Below the pieces are notes generated by a model. It was not told where the DNA came from. It made no database searches and was given only the letters and a program-made list of their open reading frames with translations. Below are positions 12,044-24,315 of a stretch of DNA of 64,000 nucleotides, one piece after another. How positions within the stretch are numbered: position 1 is the first letter of the stretch; each line of letters opens with the position of its first letter. Both the position numbers and the translations under genes were made by a program. Source of the stretch: Bryum argenteum. Lineage: Eukaryota; Streptophyta; Bryopsida; Bryales; Bryaceae. The stretch lies in the NCBI GenBank assembly GCA_037043015.1, contig CM073329.1:16384648-16448647 (forward strand). The letters are read 5' to 3'.

Positions 12044-12205
12044 CAATGTTGTTTATTGCAAATAGATTTCTCAAATTGAGCAAATCTTTGCAATATTAAC
12101 TAGACAATGTTGTTTATTGCAAAAAAATTAGTTTAGTTGCGGGCCGCTTACAAGCAGCCCATGTACTAATTTCTCAGAAAGAGTTAAACTTTGCAATATT
12201 AACAA
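12044..12205. repeat. Interspersed short direct repeats next to the Tc1 element
   Basis: ACAATGTTGTTTATTGCAAA occurs at about 12044 and 12104. CTTTGCAATATTAAC occurs at about 12088 and 12189. They lie just left of the Tc1 insertion and look like local tandem duplication. Confidence 0.6.
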
Positions 12206-12226
12206 GATAGATTGCTGGTAAATGTA

Positions 12227-14252
12227 CAGTACCCTCCAACAAGTCTTGCAACCATTTTGTGAACTCTTGAAATTCTCTAATTCATTTTCAAAATGGGAGG
12301 ATTTTATCAAATTTATCCTATTAAATCTTTTGTGTTATGGACCCTTCACGTGTTCATAAAATGTCAATGTTAAAAAACAAAATCTCTATTTTTGATGAAT
12401 TATTTTATCTTTTTCACTTAATTTCAAAAAAAATTAACTGAGAAATATATATGATGATTTTTTAAAATTTGATTGCACCAATCTATAGGATATATCATTG
12501 TTCACATTCTTGGTATTACAAAGATGCATACTATGTAGGTAAAATTCTCCTCTATGTGGCTCTAAAGTATTTTCATAGTTTCCATTCATTCATATTCTAG
12601 GCTAAGGAAATCAAACTCATATATTAAATCAAAATTTGATCAAATAAAGTCAAATAAGGTATCATTACAAAGCTATAGTAGTATAGAAGCCTAATATGAT
12701 ATGAAGTTTACAATATGTCTTACTCACTAACAAATATTCTACGAAGAAATGGAACACCTACTACCATCGAGTGCTACCACCTTGTTTGCTATTACGACTT
12801 TCATCCGGGTTGGCATTGTTGAAATCAACTTCTTGATGCTTTCTTGAGGTATATCCCCCCAAGCCAGATTGACTAATGTCCACATTTCGTCTTTGTTTCG
12901 TGGTCTATTTCTCTGTTGCACTTGATCTTTAACTTGCTTCCAGACATTCTCTATAGGATTAAGGTCAGGAGAATTTGGTGGCCATTCAAGCTTTTTCAAT
13001 CCAAGTTCTTTGTCTCCAATCTTTTTGTATATTACTACCATGTCTTTGGAGCACCATCCTTCATTAAAATGAGGTGCTCATAGTGGTCATGGTGCCAATA
13101 ATAATGCTCTAATGCTCCTTGAGATACTATCTCTACAAAGTCTTTGGCAGTCGTCTATTAGGAGGAATTAACACCAAATAAGACTTAGAAGAGCCAGGTG
13201 ATAGCACCCCATACCATAATTGAAGTCCTTCCGGATTTGAATGTAGGTGCTAAGCAATTGTAGTTGTAGCATTCATATGCTTTTCGCCAGACACGAATTT
13301 GGCGTGATGGTTTTCCAACTTCAAAGGATGACTCATCGGTCCAAATCACATTACTCCAATCGTCAATCGTCCAATGCAAGTGCCCCTTTGCAAAAGCCAA
13401 CCTCTTTGCCTTGTGTATGTCACTCAAGAATGGTTTCTTCACTGCAATGCAACTGTTAATACCAAGCTCATGAAGCTCTTTACGTAAAGTTGACATGCCC
13501 ACGGAAGATGTCACATTTCTGCACAATTCTGCAAGAGGAGCACGACGATTACTACTAAGATCTCTATGGAGCCTTCTCCTATCTCGATCACTCATGTTTT
13601 TCGGCCTACCGGATCTACTTCTTGGCAATACAGAGCCACTAATTCTAAATCGCTTGAGAATCCTTGAAATAGTCGATTTTGGCCTTCCTACAATGTTTCC
13701 AATTTCACTCACCGACATGCCACCTTTCTGCATACCAACTATCATGTGTCGTATATCATTTGATACATAACTCCTTGTCATGGTGCACAATCCTCAAACA
13801 ACACTTACATCCACAAAAAGTTTGATAAAAAAGGTCCTAACAACAACACAGAAACGATATGTTTGACAAACAGGACTTGTTGCACACAACTTTTCTAAGA
13901 AATGTGTACCATCAAGATGACTTACAAACAAGTATGTGTATCTCTGGACCCTCCCAAGCTCAAACATACTCAAAATCTGATATCCCAGAGAAGAAGTGAT
14001 CACATTAAGAAGGGTACTCTTTTCCAAGATTTTTAAGCATGATGGCAATTTTGGTAGACACATGGCAATGGATGCCTCTTTATATTTAGAAAATGCTTGG
14101 TGTATGAAGGTAACTGGAACACCTTCCATGATGCAAAAAATCTCATGGAGATGTGATGATTATCATGCCAACACCACCATTCTAAAACAGGCCATGGGAT
14201 ATGTTTTAAGTGAAAAAACAGAGTGTGTTGCAACACTTGTTGGAGGGTACTG
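12227..14252 (-). mobile_element. Tc1-like DNA transposon, complete ends, 2026 bp
   Basis: The termini are CAGTACCCTCCAACAAGT plus (C/G)TTGCAAC, inverted, 25 of 26 bases identical, flanked by TA at 12225-12226 and 14253-14254. Element size fits Tc1 elements of about 1.6-2 kb. Its transposase relic is on the minus strand. A 963-bp MITE at 6796-7758 shares the termini. Tc1-type elements are scarce in seed plants, so copy number and distribution in this genome are of interest. Confidence 0.9.
12739..13790 (-). pseudogene. Tc1-type transposase, frame-broken
   Basis: Transposases of this family cut and paste the element at TA sites with a DDE catalytic triad. The N-terminal part (13790-13185, start MCTMTRSYVSN) has a helix-turn-helix (MSVSEIGNIVGRPKSTISRI), a GRPKNMSDRDRRRL linker and the first acid in WTDESSFEVG. 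The second acid is in MKDGAPK and the Glu in SPDLNPIENVW, about 34-35 residues later, which is the Tc1 spacing and not the D39D of typical plant mariner elements. The frame changes about three times between roughly 13190 and 13030, so no intact protein is encoded. The C-terminal piece is open from 13041 to 12739. Loss of function is clear from the sequence. Confidence 0.88.
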
Positions 14253-15997
14253 TACTACTTGGACACGACGCGTGCATGTGGGCCATAGCCATGCCTATCT
14301 CACATAGCGGATTCAAACCGAAAACCATAGATTTTTTCACAAAACAACATTGAATTCTTCACCGCGTTTACGTGGCTTATCCTACAATACAGATGATACA
14401 ACAAAATACTAGTCAAACGTCAGAGAAGGAGTGCTCAAATCACTTCTAAATCCTCACCGCATACACACGGACAAGACACATAATCGCCTAACACACCATT
14501 TATATGAACTTCAACAACATTCACCAAGTGATGTTTCAGAATTCGTATCCCTTGAGGTGTTGAAGGATTAGTCTCCAAATCTTGACTACTTTCTTGCACG
14601 GTCTCTCATGCCTCTCAAGCTCCTATCCCTAGGCCATCTCAGGCTCATATTTTGGAGCTACCTCGTCATTTTTGCACATCAAAGATCTTAAGATCTATAA
14701 TTATAACCATCCAACAGCTGACGCTTGATCTACCATATCAAAAATGTTCTTCATCTACAACACAAAGGAAAGAAGCGAAGAAAACTCCAAACAGAAACTA
14801 ACATTTCTTCTTCACTAATGCCCAAACCTTAATACCATGACGATTACAATAACTAATATTACAAAACCTTGACCATGTCCCTTTCAACCCTAAAATATCC
14901 ACTACTTAACCACATTGAGAAATTCTTGGCATTGCTTTCTTCCTAAAAGATCTTGAAGCTAGATTTATTCGTAAGTATATCTCCTTCCTAATGCATTCTT
15001 TTCATAACATATTGAACTGATACCATCTATTCTTACTAAAAATTTAAACATACTCTTCATATACTCTCCCCATTACTCTCACCAACGGAGCGTTGATCTC
15101 TATATCTTGCAAACTCAACTACGCTCTTGCCTTCATGCATGTACCAACTTGGAGCTATTGCTAGGTCATCCATTATTTTGCTACAAGTAGTTGATTCTAC
15201 TAGATAATTTTATTTTATATATAAATCATTTATTGAATATAGATATTCAATTCTCACATCTTCATGTCAACTACAATATTCTATGTTATAGAAAGGCCTG
15301 TTTAAGGGACTCTCATGTTTCTATGACAATACCGTACTTGCATGACCATTTCGGCTCTGTAAAGCCAAATAATTAATTAATTTTGCACATGTCTTTGAAC
15401 TCCGCAAACCTATTTTCCTCGCAATTCCAATTCTTTCGTACAAATATGTCTTTTCTATTTTTAGAAATTTTATAGAATTTTTGGCACCTAAAAATAGGTG
15501 TTAATTTCTCCCGAAATAGCATGAGTTTATGGTAGTCTACACTACTCATAAACTCATGCTTGAAGAAACTAAACATATATGTATATTTTGTACATTAAAG
15601 TCGTCTTATATGAATTTGCAAATTACAAATTTCGTACGCGGTTTTTCTTGTGATGTATTTGTATAATATGGCACCTAAACCTGTGGCATAATCTTCAGCA
15701 TGCTGCATTGATTCACAGTTTTAGGCAACTATTTCCACGGTTATAGGCTCTCACAACCACAAATCAATTTTTGGGAAGTAGCTATATTTTCATAAAATTA
15801 ATCTTAATTCATAATACTTTGCAAATTTATCTCTCATCTTAAGCTCACTGCTCAAGAGTTTCCGCTAACCACTCATTGCTCAATGCTCATGGCTCATGAC
15901 CTAGCTTCACTCGTACAAATCTACCTACCTACCTTTTATGCTTTTTGGATTATGCATAAAAAATAATTTCTAATAAAAAAACAAACATTAATAAATT

Positions 15998-16001
<4 letters not shown>

Positions 16002-16034
<33 letters not shown>
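16002..16034 (+). repeat. Poly(A) tract, 33 bases
   Basis: The counterpart of the 10096-10127 tract, followed by related sequence (CACATAAAAATAATAAACAT), about 100 bases before the CTAG end of the larger Helitron-like element. Confidence 0.9.
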
Positions 16035-16035
<1 letters not shown>

Positions 16036-16133
16036 GGGCACACATAAAAATAATAAACATAATACTCTTCGAGAAAAGGTAGACACAGGATACTTTTTCA
16101 GCTTCTCCGTCGAGACGATGGGGACCTTACTAG

Positions 16134-17812
16134 TACATTCATAAGAGACTATTCAACACAATAATAAAATTGTCAAGTTGAATAGTCCTACAAAAAAACA
16201 TGCCCACCACTCTTGGTTATCAACTTTGAGCTTCCACATCTCAAGCTCTAATAAAGTTATTCGAATGCTTGAAGTGCTGTTCACCTTCTCACATCCCATA
16301 GAATAGCCTTGTATTAAAGTTGAATAGAATTTCGAAGAACCAAATTCATAGAATTTTTGTTAAAATAGGGGTAAACCTAACTCCTTGACTTGAATATTGG
16401 TTGTTACTTTGTAATTACTTATGGCTTGTAAGGCAAGTTAGGGTTTGCATCAAGTGGTAAGGAATTGAACACCACTCCCAAGGTAGCAATGTTCTTCTTA
16501 TCACCATACCACCGTCCTTTTTTGAATTTTGTGTCACTTTTGGGCCACTAATGAGTCACTTTTGGTGGTATGCTTGAATGTCCAATTTTTAATTTTTCAT
16601 CAAATCTCCTTAGTATAATAACACATGAGTTACTCTAATTTCAACCATATAATTTCTCAAATGACTCACGAAGATAATGTGAATGAAATCTATTGTCACA
16701 AGTCTTTCATGATGTTAGTGAAAATGATTCCAAAATTTCGCAAGTTACTGAGGTAAAATGCTATTACCAAGCCTATTATTACTTAGATTCTTTAAACTAC
16801 ATTGCTGTGTTCTTCATTTAAAAAAACATCATACCTAAAAAAATCATCATCTGAAAGAAATTCTTGACCCACATAATGACCTTGAAATAGTAAAACATGC
16901 CTCCCAAAGCAAAAACCAAAAATTGTTGCACAAACATGCATGCCATACATGTCATATCCAGTTTTCGCCATTTACTTTCATCAGGAACTCACTGTAAACG
17001 TAGTGAGTTTCCTAGACTCATGTCCAAAATCCCATCTCAAAACTCAAAATTGCAGTCGCACTTTCTATGAGAACAAACTTCCAGGTGCTAAATGAAAACA
17101 AGCTCTAAACAGGAAATTGACTTGGTTACTTAGCAGTAACTCCACCTTTCTCATTCGCTTCTCCTGTCTGCAAGTTTACTCGATCGAATGTAAACTTCTC
17201 ACCGAGAGCCTGTTCCCATTTCAAAAACATTTGGTTATTATCAGTATAGTCATTCAGAAGCTGCCGAATGCTCAAGCTCTTTACCAACTAGGTGAAGAGG
17301 GGTCGGCACCGGATTAACGTGTAACAGAATTTACAGTTTGAGATTTGGTGATTCCATGCATTTTCTTGAGTTGAGTGTTCGACAATCTGGCTAAGTCGTT
17401 AATCAGAAACCCGGATCAAGCCAACCTTCTACGTCATAGGAATGTGGTAGCAAACTGTAAAATGATGATCTGCATAAGATAACAAACTCGTCGTAACAGA
17501 TTAAGTTCCTACCTTCTTAGCGATATGCTTCGGGCCATAATCAAGCCAAGAGTTTCTTCGACACTCGGGGTTCTGCACGAACGAATGTAGACCCTTGTCT
17601 CGCTCCTCCGAAGTTATATCAATGTGTACGTACTGGACTGAGGTTATTGTGCTCAGGTCTGCAAAAAAGCTTCAACATCTAAATCGGTGTAGATAACTGA
17701 ATAATATGATGTAATTCCATATACTGTGACACGATTCAATGCAATGTGGCTCCTTCAATACATTTGAACATCAATGCTTCCAACCGTCATGCAAGCATCC
17801 AACACCAACAGG
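16134..17812. other. AT-rich intergenic region
   Basis: No supported gene, RNA or repeat. The ORF at 17117-17317 is short and lacks motifs. Confidence 0.4.
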
Positions 17813-18166
17813 TGTGATGTCGGTGTTGTGATTAGATCATAGCCTAGCCGCCAGATTAGTAGCTCTAACTCTACGTCCCCCGACTTAGTCTAGGGGAAAG
17901 ACGCTGTCAATCTAAACTTACGTCGGTAGTTACTACATGACTCGGTCGTGGCGTGCCGACTTTGGCAACGTCTAGTAGGGCTTTTGGTCACACATGACCG
18001 AAAATCGCCACCCAGTAGAAATCGGCGCAGTCTTCTATATATACGGCTACTAATGGCATTTCGATCAAACCCTTAGAACATCAGTTCGTAAATAGTGGTA
18101 TTCTTCTCTCTAGCTTGGAGTCTTACATTTCCGGAAGAGGAGACTGAAGTGATGAGCAACATCACA
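17813..18166 (+). mobile_element. Probable 5' LTR of an incomplete LTR retroelement
   Basis: A 354-bp segment begins TGTGATGT and ends ACATCACA, the TG...CA inverted ends of an LTR. It contains a TATA-like CTATATATAC at about 18033, then a CT-rich stretch, consistent with promoter and R/U5 regions. I find no second LTR in the window, so age cannot be estimated from LTR divergence and family is unassigned. The element looks incomplete. It could instead be an unrelated promoter with a chance palindrome. Confidence 0.4.
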
Positions 18167-18188
18167 CTCGAACGCAGAAATCAGGTCA

Positions 18189-18680
18189 GTGAGCGGCAGG
18201 AAAAAGAGTTACTTCTATTCATACTCGAAGCATATTTTCAGGCCTCAGTTTAGCTATCGAGCGAAAGGTTCAACTGAAGCAGCAATCGACGAGATGGAGA
18301 ACCAGTATCCGCACCAGAACCAGCAACGTGGAGACCGACGGGATGACCAGCTGCAGCACCATCCGCCAGTAGCAGGACAGCCGGCTCGTCCGCAGAACGG
18401 CAGAGGCAATGGTAATCCACTTGCAGCCGGACAGCAGCCTCGGCAGCAGGGGATCACTGCCAACGGCAACCATGCAACACAAAATGCTACAAGGAACGAA
18501 ACAGCAACGCCTAACGACGCTAGTTCGTCCGGATCGAATGACTCCAGGCGACGTCCACGGCGCAACTGGCCGGACGAGACCATCTCGCCGGGAGTCATTC
18601 TTCCTTCTACTCGACCGAGAACGACCATCGAGTTCGTGACCGAACTCCCAGATCTCTCGGGAGAAGACTATGCAAACTAA
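18189..18680 (+). other. ORF directly downstream of the putative LTR (possible gag-like fossil)
   Basis: A 163-codon open frame starts 23 bases after the LTR-like segment. It is Gln/Asn/Pro/Arg-rich and low in complexity, with no recognisable domain. Its GC content is well above the flanking AT-rich DNA. The position suggests the N-terminal part of a gag region of the same incomplete retroelement. It could alternatively be a lineage-specific host gene using the upstream segment as promoter. Confidence 0.35.
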
Positions 18681-21600
18681 GCCTTACTTATCGTGCAAGT
18701 AACATGGTGTAGACCGATATGTACATAGGATCGGAGGCTTGCTATGTAGAAAATGATAAGATCTTAAATGCGGCAATGTATCCTATGAGATCGTCTTTCT
18801 CGGTTAGTTTTTCTGCTTGATAAAGTCTGGTTCTATCGAAACAGTTCTTCGTATTGGCTATTGCACAGGATCTTACATGGACTATTAATTTAATCATCTT
18901 GTCATGTACACTAATATTTCCGTGTATTCGAGGCATCATCATGTGTTTCACATGATTGTACTGGAAGACCAAATTTGTTTCGAGTTGACATCTATACAAA
19001 CGCTTTATGTCATTCGGTGTGACAGAGCATTCCGGGAACTCTATATGCAATTCGAGGGTATCCCTGCTTGTGACGGTTCTCTTTCAAGTTCAAGACTAAA
19101 ATTTAAGTACAGTAGGAATGTGATCAGAGCAAATGGTCTGTTCAGTCGATATCGTTGTGTCGGAGGCTCATACAACACTAGTCGATGAAAATCCCTGGCA
19201 CCCTTACATGTTTACTGATCGCTCCGACAACAATCCAGGAGCTCATATGTGTAAGTTGGGGATTCTTTTTCAGTAGATCACGTACAACAAGTACCTGATT
19301 GGGAAACGAAGACTCGACTTGGAGGGTTATTTCACTTACCTGGAGATATTAGGTTGAATGATGCACACGGAAACGAGTGGACAGATCCACCGACGTCTGC
19401 GCGATCTCGTGTGACTGCGGAGTGTTATGTCCCCTGCTGAACATTTTCACCTTCCCAAGCTTTCTTGTCTGTAACACCTCAAATAAGGTGAGTCTCACTG
19501 CCGAAGCGTTCTTTTCAACTACATGCAAGTATGTATATGTGCTGTATACCACAGAGTATTTTTGTGTCAAAAGGTGAGCACTGCTGTCAGGCACAGATGA
19601 GCTACGGATTCTTGCTACTTCTGGTATATCGAAGATCGGCCGACAGTGAACAACTTTAGAACAGATTGCCAACATTGAAAGCGCTCGCTGTACGTATCCT
19701 AGATGGCTGAATATATTCCGCACAACCGTCCTTAACAACGTCTGTAAGTAAGTGTGTCTCGATCAAGACGTGAATGAAAAGCTTCAGATCTGCACGTTTA
19801 CACAGTACTGGAGTTGCTGATTATAAGGTAGACTATCGAGAACTGTTGTGTAGGATCAAAGCTCTGTCTTCTAAGTCTATGTGCAATCACGTCGACTGTG
19901 TACAAGTTAAAAACTGTAACATCAGTCGTTGTCAACCAAGGCGAGTTTCTGCTTGCTATCATCTACTGATACGATTCTGTGAACTGCTTCTACAATTCAC
20001 CTAGTAAGTGATCCATTACCACACTTTAACTTCAGAGCTATAAGACTCTTCAGGACTTCAAATGGCGATATCTATTCAGATTTCAGAGTGATCAAGCGTG
20101 TAAAGAAGATTCCTTGGATACTGAACACACCGATCGACTATTGTGCATGTCTCATCTCATCAAACTAAGTAACTTACTGCATGGTACAATCCATCAATGA
20201 TCAAAGTTGACATACTCACAGCTTCACAGTAGGCCATTCACAGAGTCAAGATGATCGGTCGGGTGCTCTTACTGTAGATGCTCACTCTGAGGCGGTCCAA
20301 AACTGTCCGAGATTCTCCACTGCGTCATGTGCATATCTTAAGGCTCCAACAAACTGGCCACTTGAACCTGGTAGAAGCTCGATGACCAAACATCATCATG
20401 CCTGCGATCTTAAGGCAACTCGTGAATCTAACTTGAATCAACTACCGACAATCCTTTGATCTGATACAAACAAATCTCCACCACCCTGAGAAGAAAGCAT
20501 GCACTTGTGGCTTCTGCAGACAATCATCTCTTTGCAGCATACGTTGAGTATCCCCTCTGCGGCGACCAGGAGATGATAACACACAATGCCAGTATCGTGG
20601 CTGTCTGCACAAGGAGAGGCTTCCGGAGAGGCTACAGGGGAGATGCAATGGATGTGCCTTGCTTGCTGCATACGAACCAGATTCTTTTCTGATAGATTGT
20701 CTTCTGAGGTCTACGATATAGTAGTAAAATAATAGCTGCGACGAACGTGGAAGCAGGATTCCTGGGTTGGAGAATATGTTTACGATCGCTTACGCAATGA
20801 ATCAAGGGAGAGTGCTCAAAACTGGAGCGGTGCCAATAATGTAGCACTAGGCTTCTAAGCCCACAGGTACGTAATAGCTTCTTCACTCAACAGTAGCATG
20901 TACTCATGGCAGACATCATACCATGCAAAACCAGGGCACTGTTTAGGAACACCTAAAAATTCATCTTCAAAAATTCATAGCAAATTGTAAAAGAGTCCAA
21001 AAATCATAAATCCACTTTGACTATCGTTCCACTTACTTTCCCCATGCATGAAAATTGCTTCCATCGCTATCTTCACTGCAGATTGGGAGATCTGATATTT
21101 GAGTCATATATGAGCCGCTTCCTTAGAAAGTAAAATCTTCAGCATTGTGATGATTTGGAGGGGTTCGAATGAGGTTATCAGACAAGACATAAGTCAATCT
21201 TCCACCTTGATTCGGACACTCCAATACTTCCGGGAATAGCAGTACGATGTGATCATTAGTGTACTCAACCGCCACTTGCATGTGGATGCTCAAGGCATCT
21301 CCAGCGGTGCAGCATTCAATATGTTGGAATCAATGAAGGAAAAGGAACCAAAACCTATATACCTATATAGACAGCCAATTCAGAATAGAGCGCCAATTTT
21401 GACCTCAATTTGCTATATTATGAGTGGTACCATCAGCCATGGGCAAGAGAGTTAGGAGTTTTTATCTTTCTTTTGTGTTTGCCCTTAAAATTTGAAGCAA
21501 CTATAATATGATTGATTGGGAAATAGGCAACATATCCAAAAGGAAATGGAATAAAATTGTGAGTTTTCTTCCTATAGAATCAAAGAGGGTATCGCGAGAT

Positions 21601-22105
21601 TTCAGTCAATATCAAACACAATCAATTCCAAAGTTGTACGAGCGAGATTCAATATTTCTCCCACCAAAATAAGACAAAGTCAACATGTATAAATTTGTAG
21701 GAAATACTAGGAAAAAATAGCGAATATAGTAGGAGTTCTTGCCCTTAGATGTGGCCATAAGTTCAAACACGAGTTCACGACATCAAAGCTATGCTATCTT
21801 TGAATAAACTCCAAATGAAAGCATTCTCTTGACAATCTCATTTCACTTCTAGATCAACTCATTCAATTATATCTATAGGATGGTGGGATAAACAAGATAA
21901 GTGACCCTTAGATGATGAAATAAGTCAATTTAATCTGCTCCAATTACAGAACATGTTCAAAATACTTCAATTTTTATTTGGTATTTCTTTGAATATTATC
22001 TTTGTATACTTTGGAGTGTACTTAAGTGATGCAAGATGCTTGAGTTTCTACACTTAAAATTGAGATGTGGAAGCCTTTAATAGTCATTTTTTTCTCCCTT
22101 ACTTC
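18681..22105. other. Long intergenic region without supported genes
   Basis: Many short ORFs occur on both strands (for example 19349-19738 minus and 20438-20671 minus), none with a recognisable motif or convincing splice partners. The part up to about 20.9 kb is less AT-rich than what follows and could contain further decayed retroelement sequence. Confidence 0.35.
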
Positions 22106-22109
22106 TTAA

Positions 22110-22370
22110 CCCCTAAAGATGCACGATGTTTTGGGAGCTTGAAATCCCAACACTGACCATTATGTACTAATGCAGGTACGTCCAATATTTTTGGAAATTT
22201 TTGATAAATTCAACCGTAGGATCTTGAAATAGACTACCATAGGTAGTAGTGTGAAAATTTTCAACCGTTGGATCATCACTGGATGTGAGATCATAACATT
22301 TGAAGCTAACTGTAAATTTTTTTTGGCCCTGACCGTAAAAGCCGAATCGGTGGCCGTGGTCGTTTAGGGG
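22110..22370. mobile_element. TTAA-flanked MITE, piggyBac type (261 bp)
   Basis: TTAA lies directly outside both ends (22106-22109 and 22371-22374). Terminal inverted repeats begin CCCCTAAA on each side and resemble the CCCTTAAA ends of the piggyBac element at 40952-46300. The interior has no ORF but contains two direct copies of TCAACCGT(A/T)GGATC. This fits a piggyBac-superfamily non-autonomous element. Confidence 0.68.
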
Positions 22371-22374
22371 TTAA

Positions 22375-23380
22375 AGCATGTGGAATCTATAGTACTTTTG
22401 ATGAAGTGGAATTTGAGTACTTCACTACATGGCTAAAATTAATGTGTGTGTTCAAAAAACTGTGTTTAATGTACAATAATGTGAAAAGTTCAATGTATGT
22501 CAATACATATAAAAGAGATTTAAAACAAGAGTCTTTCTATAACTTGTGTAGGATGTTTGGTGTAAATAGTCATATATGAAAATAGTATTGAGTATTTTGC
22601 TAAGTCCAAATCTAGAAATGGTAGTTTAATGTGCGCATGTATATGTTAACTCTTTACATCCCATCTTTTTTCATGTGTAAGGATAATCACTAACATAGTA
22701 TGCACGTCAAAATAATTTTCTAGTTAAATTCTATAGTGATTCCTTAAAATCTCATATTGGTGCGAGTTATAAAGAGAATGATCATTTTCAATTTGCTTTT
22801 GAATGTAGAGCCATTTCAAGTCACTGAAAAACCTTCAAAAATATTGTTGTACAAATTTAAGAAATAAACAAGAAAATTTTAAGAAATCAAACTTCAAATC
22901 ATAAACTTTTGAAATTAGCCGACGTATTCATGTATTTAAATTGGTGGTTTAAGGAAAAACCAAGAATATCTCGCCTTTATCCACCCAAATTTGGACATTA
23001 TTTAGAGGAGACAAGGAGAATGTCCAACCCTTGAAGGCCCAAAATGAGTGCCTTTGAAAGACACAAAGCGTATAAGACTCCAGGAATTCAAGATGGTGGT
23101 GTGCAATGTGTAGGAGGGCGGCTGTAAACCCTAATGTGGACTTTTGAGTTTTTTGAAACTCTCACTATCGGCCTTGAAGCTAAGAAAGGTGCTACAATTG
23201 TGAAGACCTTCATGGACACCATGCGATTAATCGAAAAGTTTTAAAATTTTTTATTTCTTCATCGGAATTACACTTTCTGCGAGTTTCAGGTCAGTTGGAT
23301 AAGGTACCAAGAGCAGCCGGTCAGAATCAATCGCTTGTGGCTGAGGTCGGGAGATTATTATTTTAAGTGCGACGTCGCGT
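22375..23380. other. AT-rich intergenic region before the LINE
   Basis: Nothing recognisable; the 5' limit of the following LINE may lie in its last few hundred bases. Confidence 0.35.
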
Positions 23381-23804
23381 GGTGGTCAAGAGTAGACAGA
23401 ATGCCTCTGTTGAAAGATCTTCTAATCAGGGAGGATACGTATTTGGTTGACTAGTGATCGAACGTTTTCGTACGGAGGGGGGTATCCCATCATGGCATTT
23501 TTAAGCTAAGTGGACGCGAAAGGGTACAGGCCGTGCAAGTCGCATGATAGCTACCGGCAAGGGGCGTCAGATCGAGGGAGTGGCAAAAGCGGGCAACATG
23601 TGCCAGCGACTGGAGCGAGTGGTAACGAAGACCCAAAAGGCGCGTGCGTCGCGCTTTGACAACCCAACCTCGGAGTCGCAAGCACTCACTAGTACAATAT
23701 TGGAGTGAAGATTCGCAAATCTCTTATTATACATGTGAGATTTCTTGATGTTGAGAAGATTCAGGCTAAAATAGAGAAGATCTAGAACACTAACTATCAT
23801 CCGC

Positions 23805-24315
23805 ATGATCTTGAACAAGGGTTTTGAGGTTAGAAGCTCGAAATGGCTAATAGACCTGGCAGTGCGCGCCAAGGCAACAATGACTCATTACAAGGAGGCA
23901 ATGTTTGGATACCACTACGTCAAATTTGGCTCACATGTGGAGCTGAATAGGGCGCTCAACCTTACACACTTTGTACTGAATGGAGCAAGGATTATACTTC
24001 ATGGTTGGGTTCCGGCATTTAATCCTTGCTACCCTAATAAAAGCGCTTCTCACCCCTCTTTGGAATACCCTAAAATTCCTAGGACTTAACTTTTCTTCAA
24101 ATGCTTGGAAAGTGGTAGCAGCTGCAGGCCCAATGATTATAGCGGACCCCAATAATTACAAGAGGGAGTACGAGCGCTTCCTTCTCGCCCTGTACATTGA
24201 TGTAGGACTACTGGCATGGATGGAGATCAAGGGAAATTTGGAACGCCACGTGCGCTCAAGTCATCCAAAATATGATGATGTCATCACCCGCTCCTCAAAA
24301 TGCGTTGAAACCTGA
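23805..24315 (+). pseudogene. LINE ORF1 fragment with DUF4283-like domain
   Basis: Two overlapping frames together carry a DUF4283-type region. The first contains ILHGWVPAFNPCYPN; the second contains FSSNAWKVVAAAGPMIIADP and the signature-like RFLLALYIDVGLLAWMEI. In plant L1 elements this is the nucleic-acid-binding ORF1 protein that coats the RNA. The switch between frames near 24085 shows at least one frameshift. The domain is remembered by pattern, not aligned. Confidence 0.65.

Larger units (their letters stand above)
10322..15905. repeat. Subterminal inverted repeats of the Helitron-like element
   Basis: The segment at about 10322-10375 (CATGAGCAATGAGCAATGAG, then CTCTTGAGCAGT) recurs inverted at about 15838-15905 (CACTGCTCAAGAG, then TCATTGCTCAATGCTCATGG). 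The arms are about 70-85 bp, imperfect, and lie roughly 80 and 230 bp from the respective ends. The 7-8 base unit GAGCAAT is itself tandemly repeated three times in the left arm. Confidence 0.6.
10244..16133 (+). mobile_element. Non-autonomous Helitron-like element (about 5.9 kb) with nested Tc1 element
   Basis: The 5' end TCTATATATATAAAAGAA is typical of plant Helitrons. The 3' end is ...CCTTACTAG followed by host T, with a small hairpin (CGTC-GA-GACG, 16109-16118) a short way upstream. Near both ends lies an inverted repeat of about 80 bp built on GAGCAATGAGCAATGAGC (10330-10370 versus 15845-15900). No RepHel helicase is visible, so it is non-autonomous. The Tc1 element at 12227-14252 is nested inside; without it the element is about 3.9 kb. 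The interior is otherwise AT-rich with no supported gene. Confidence 0.6.
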
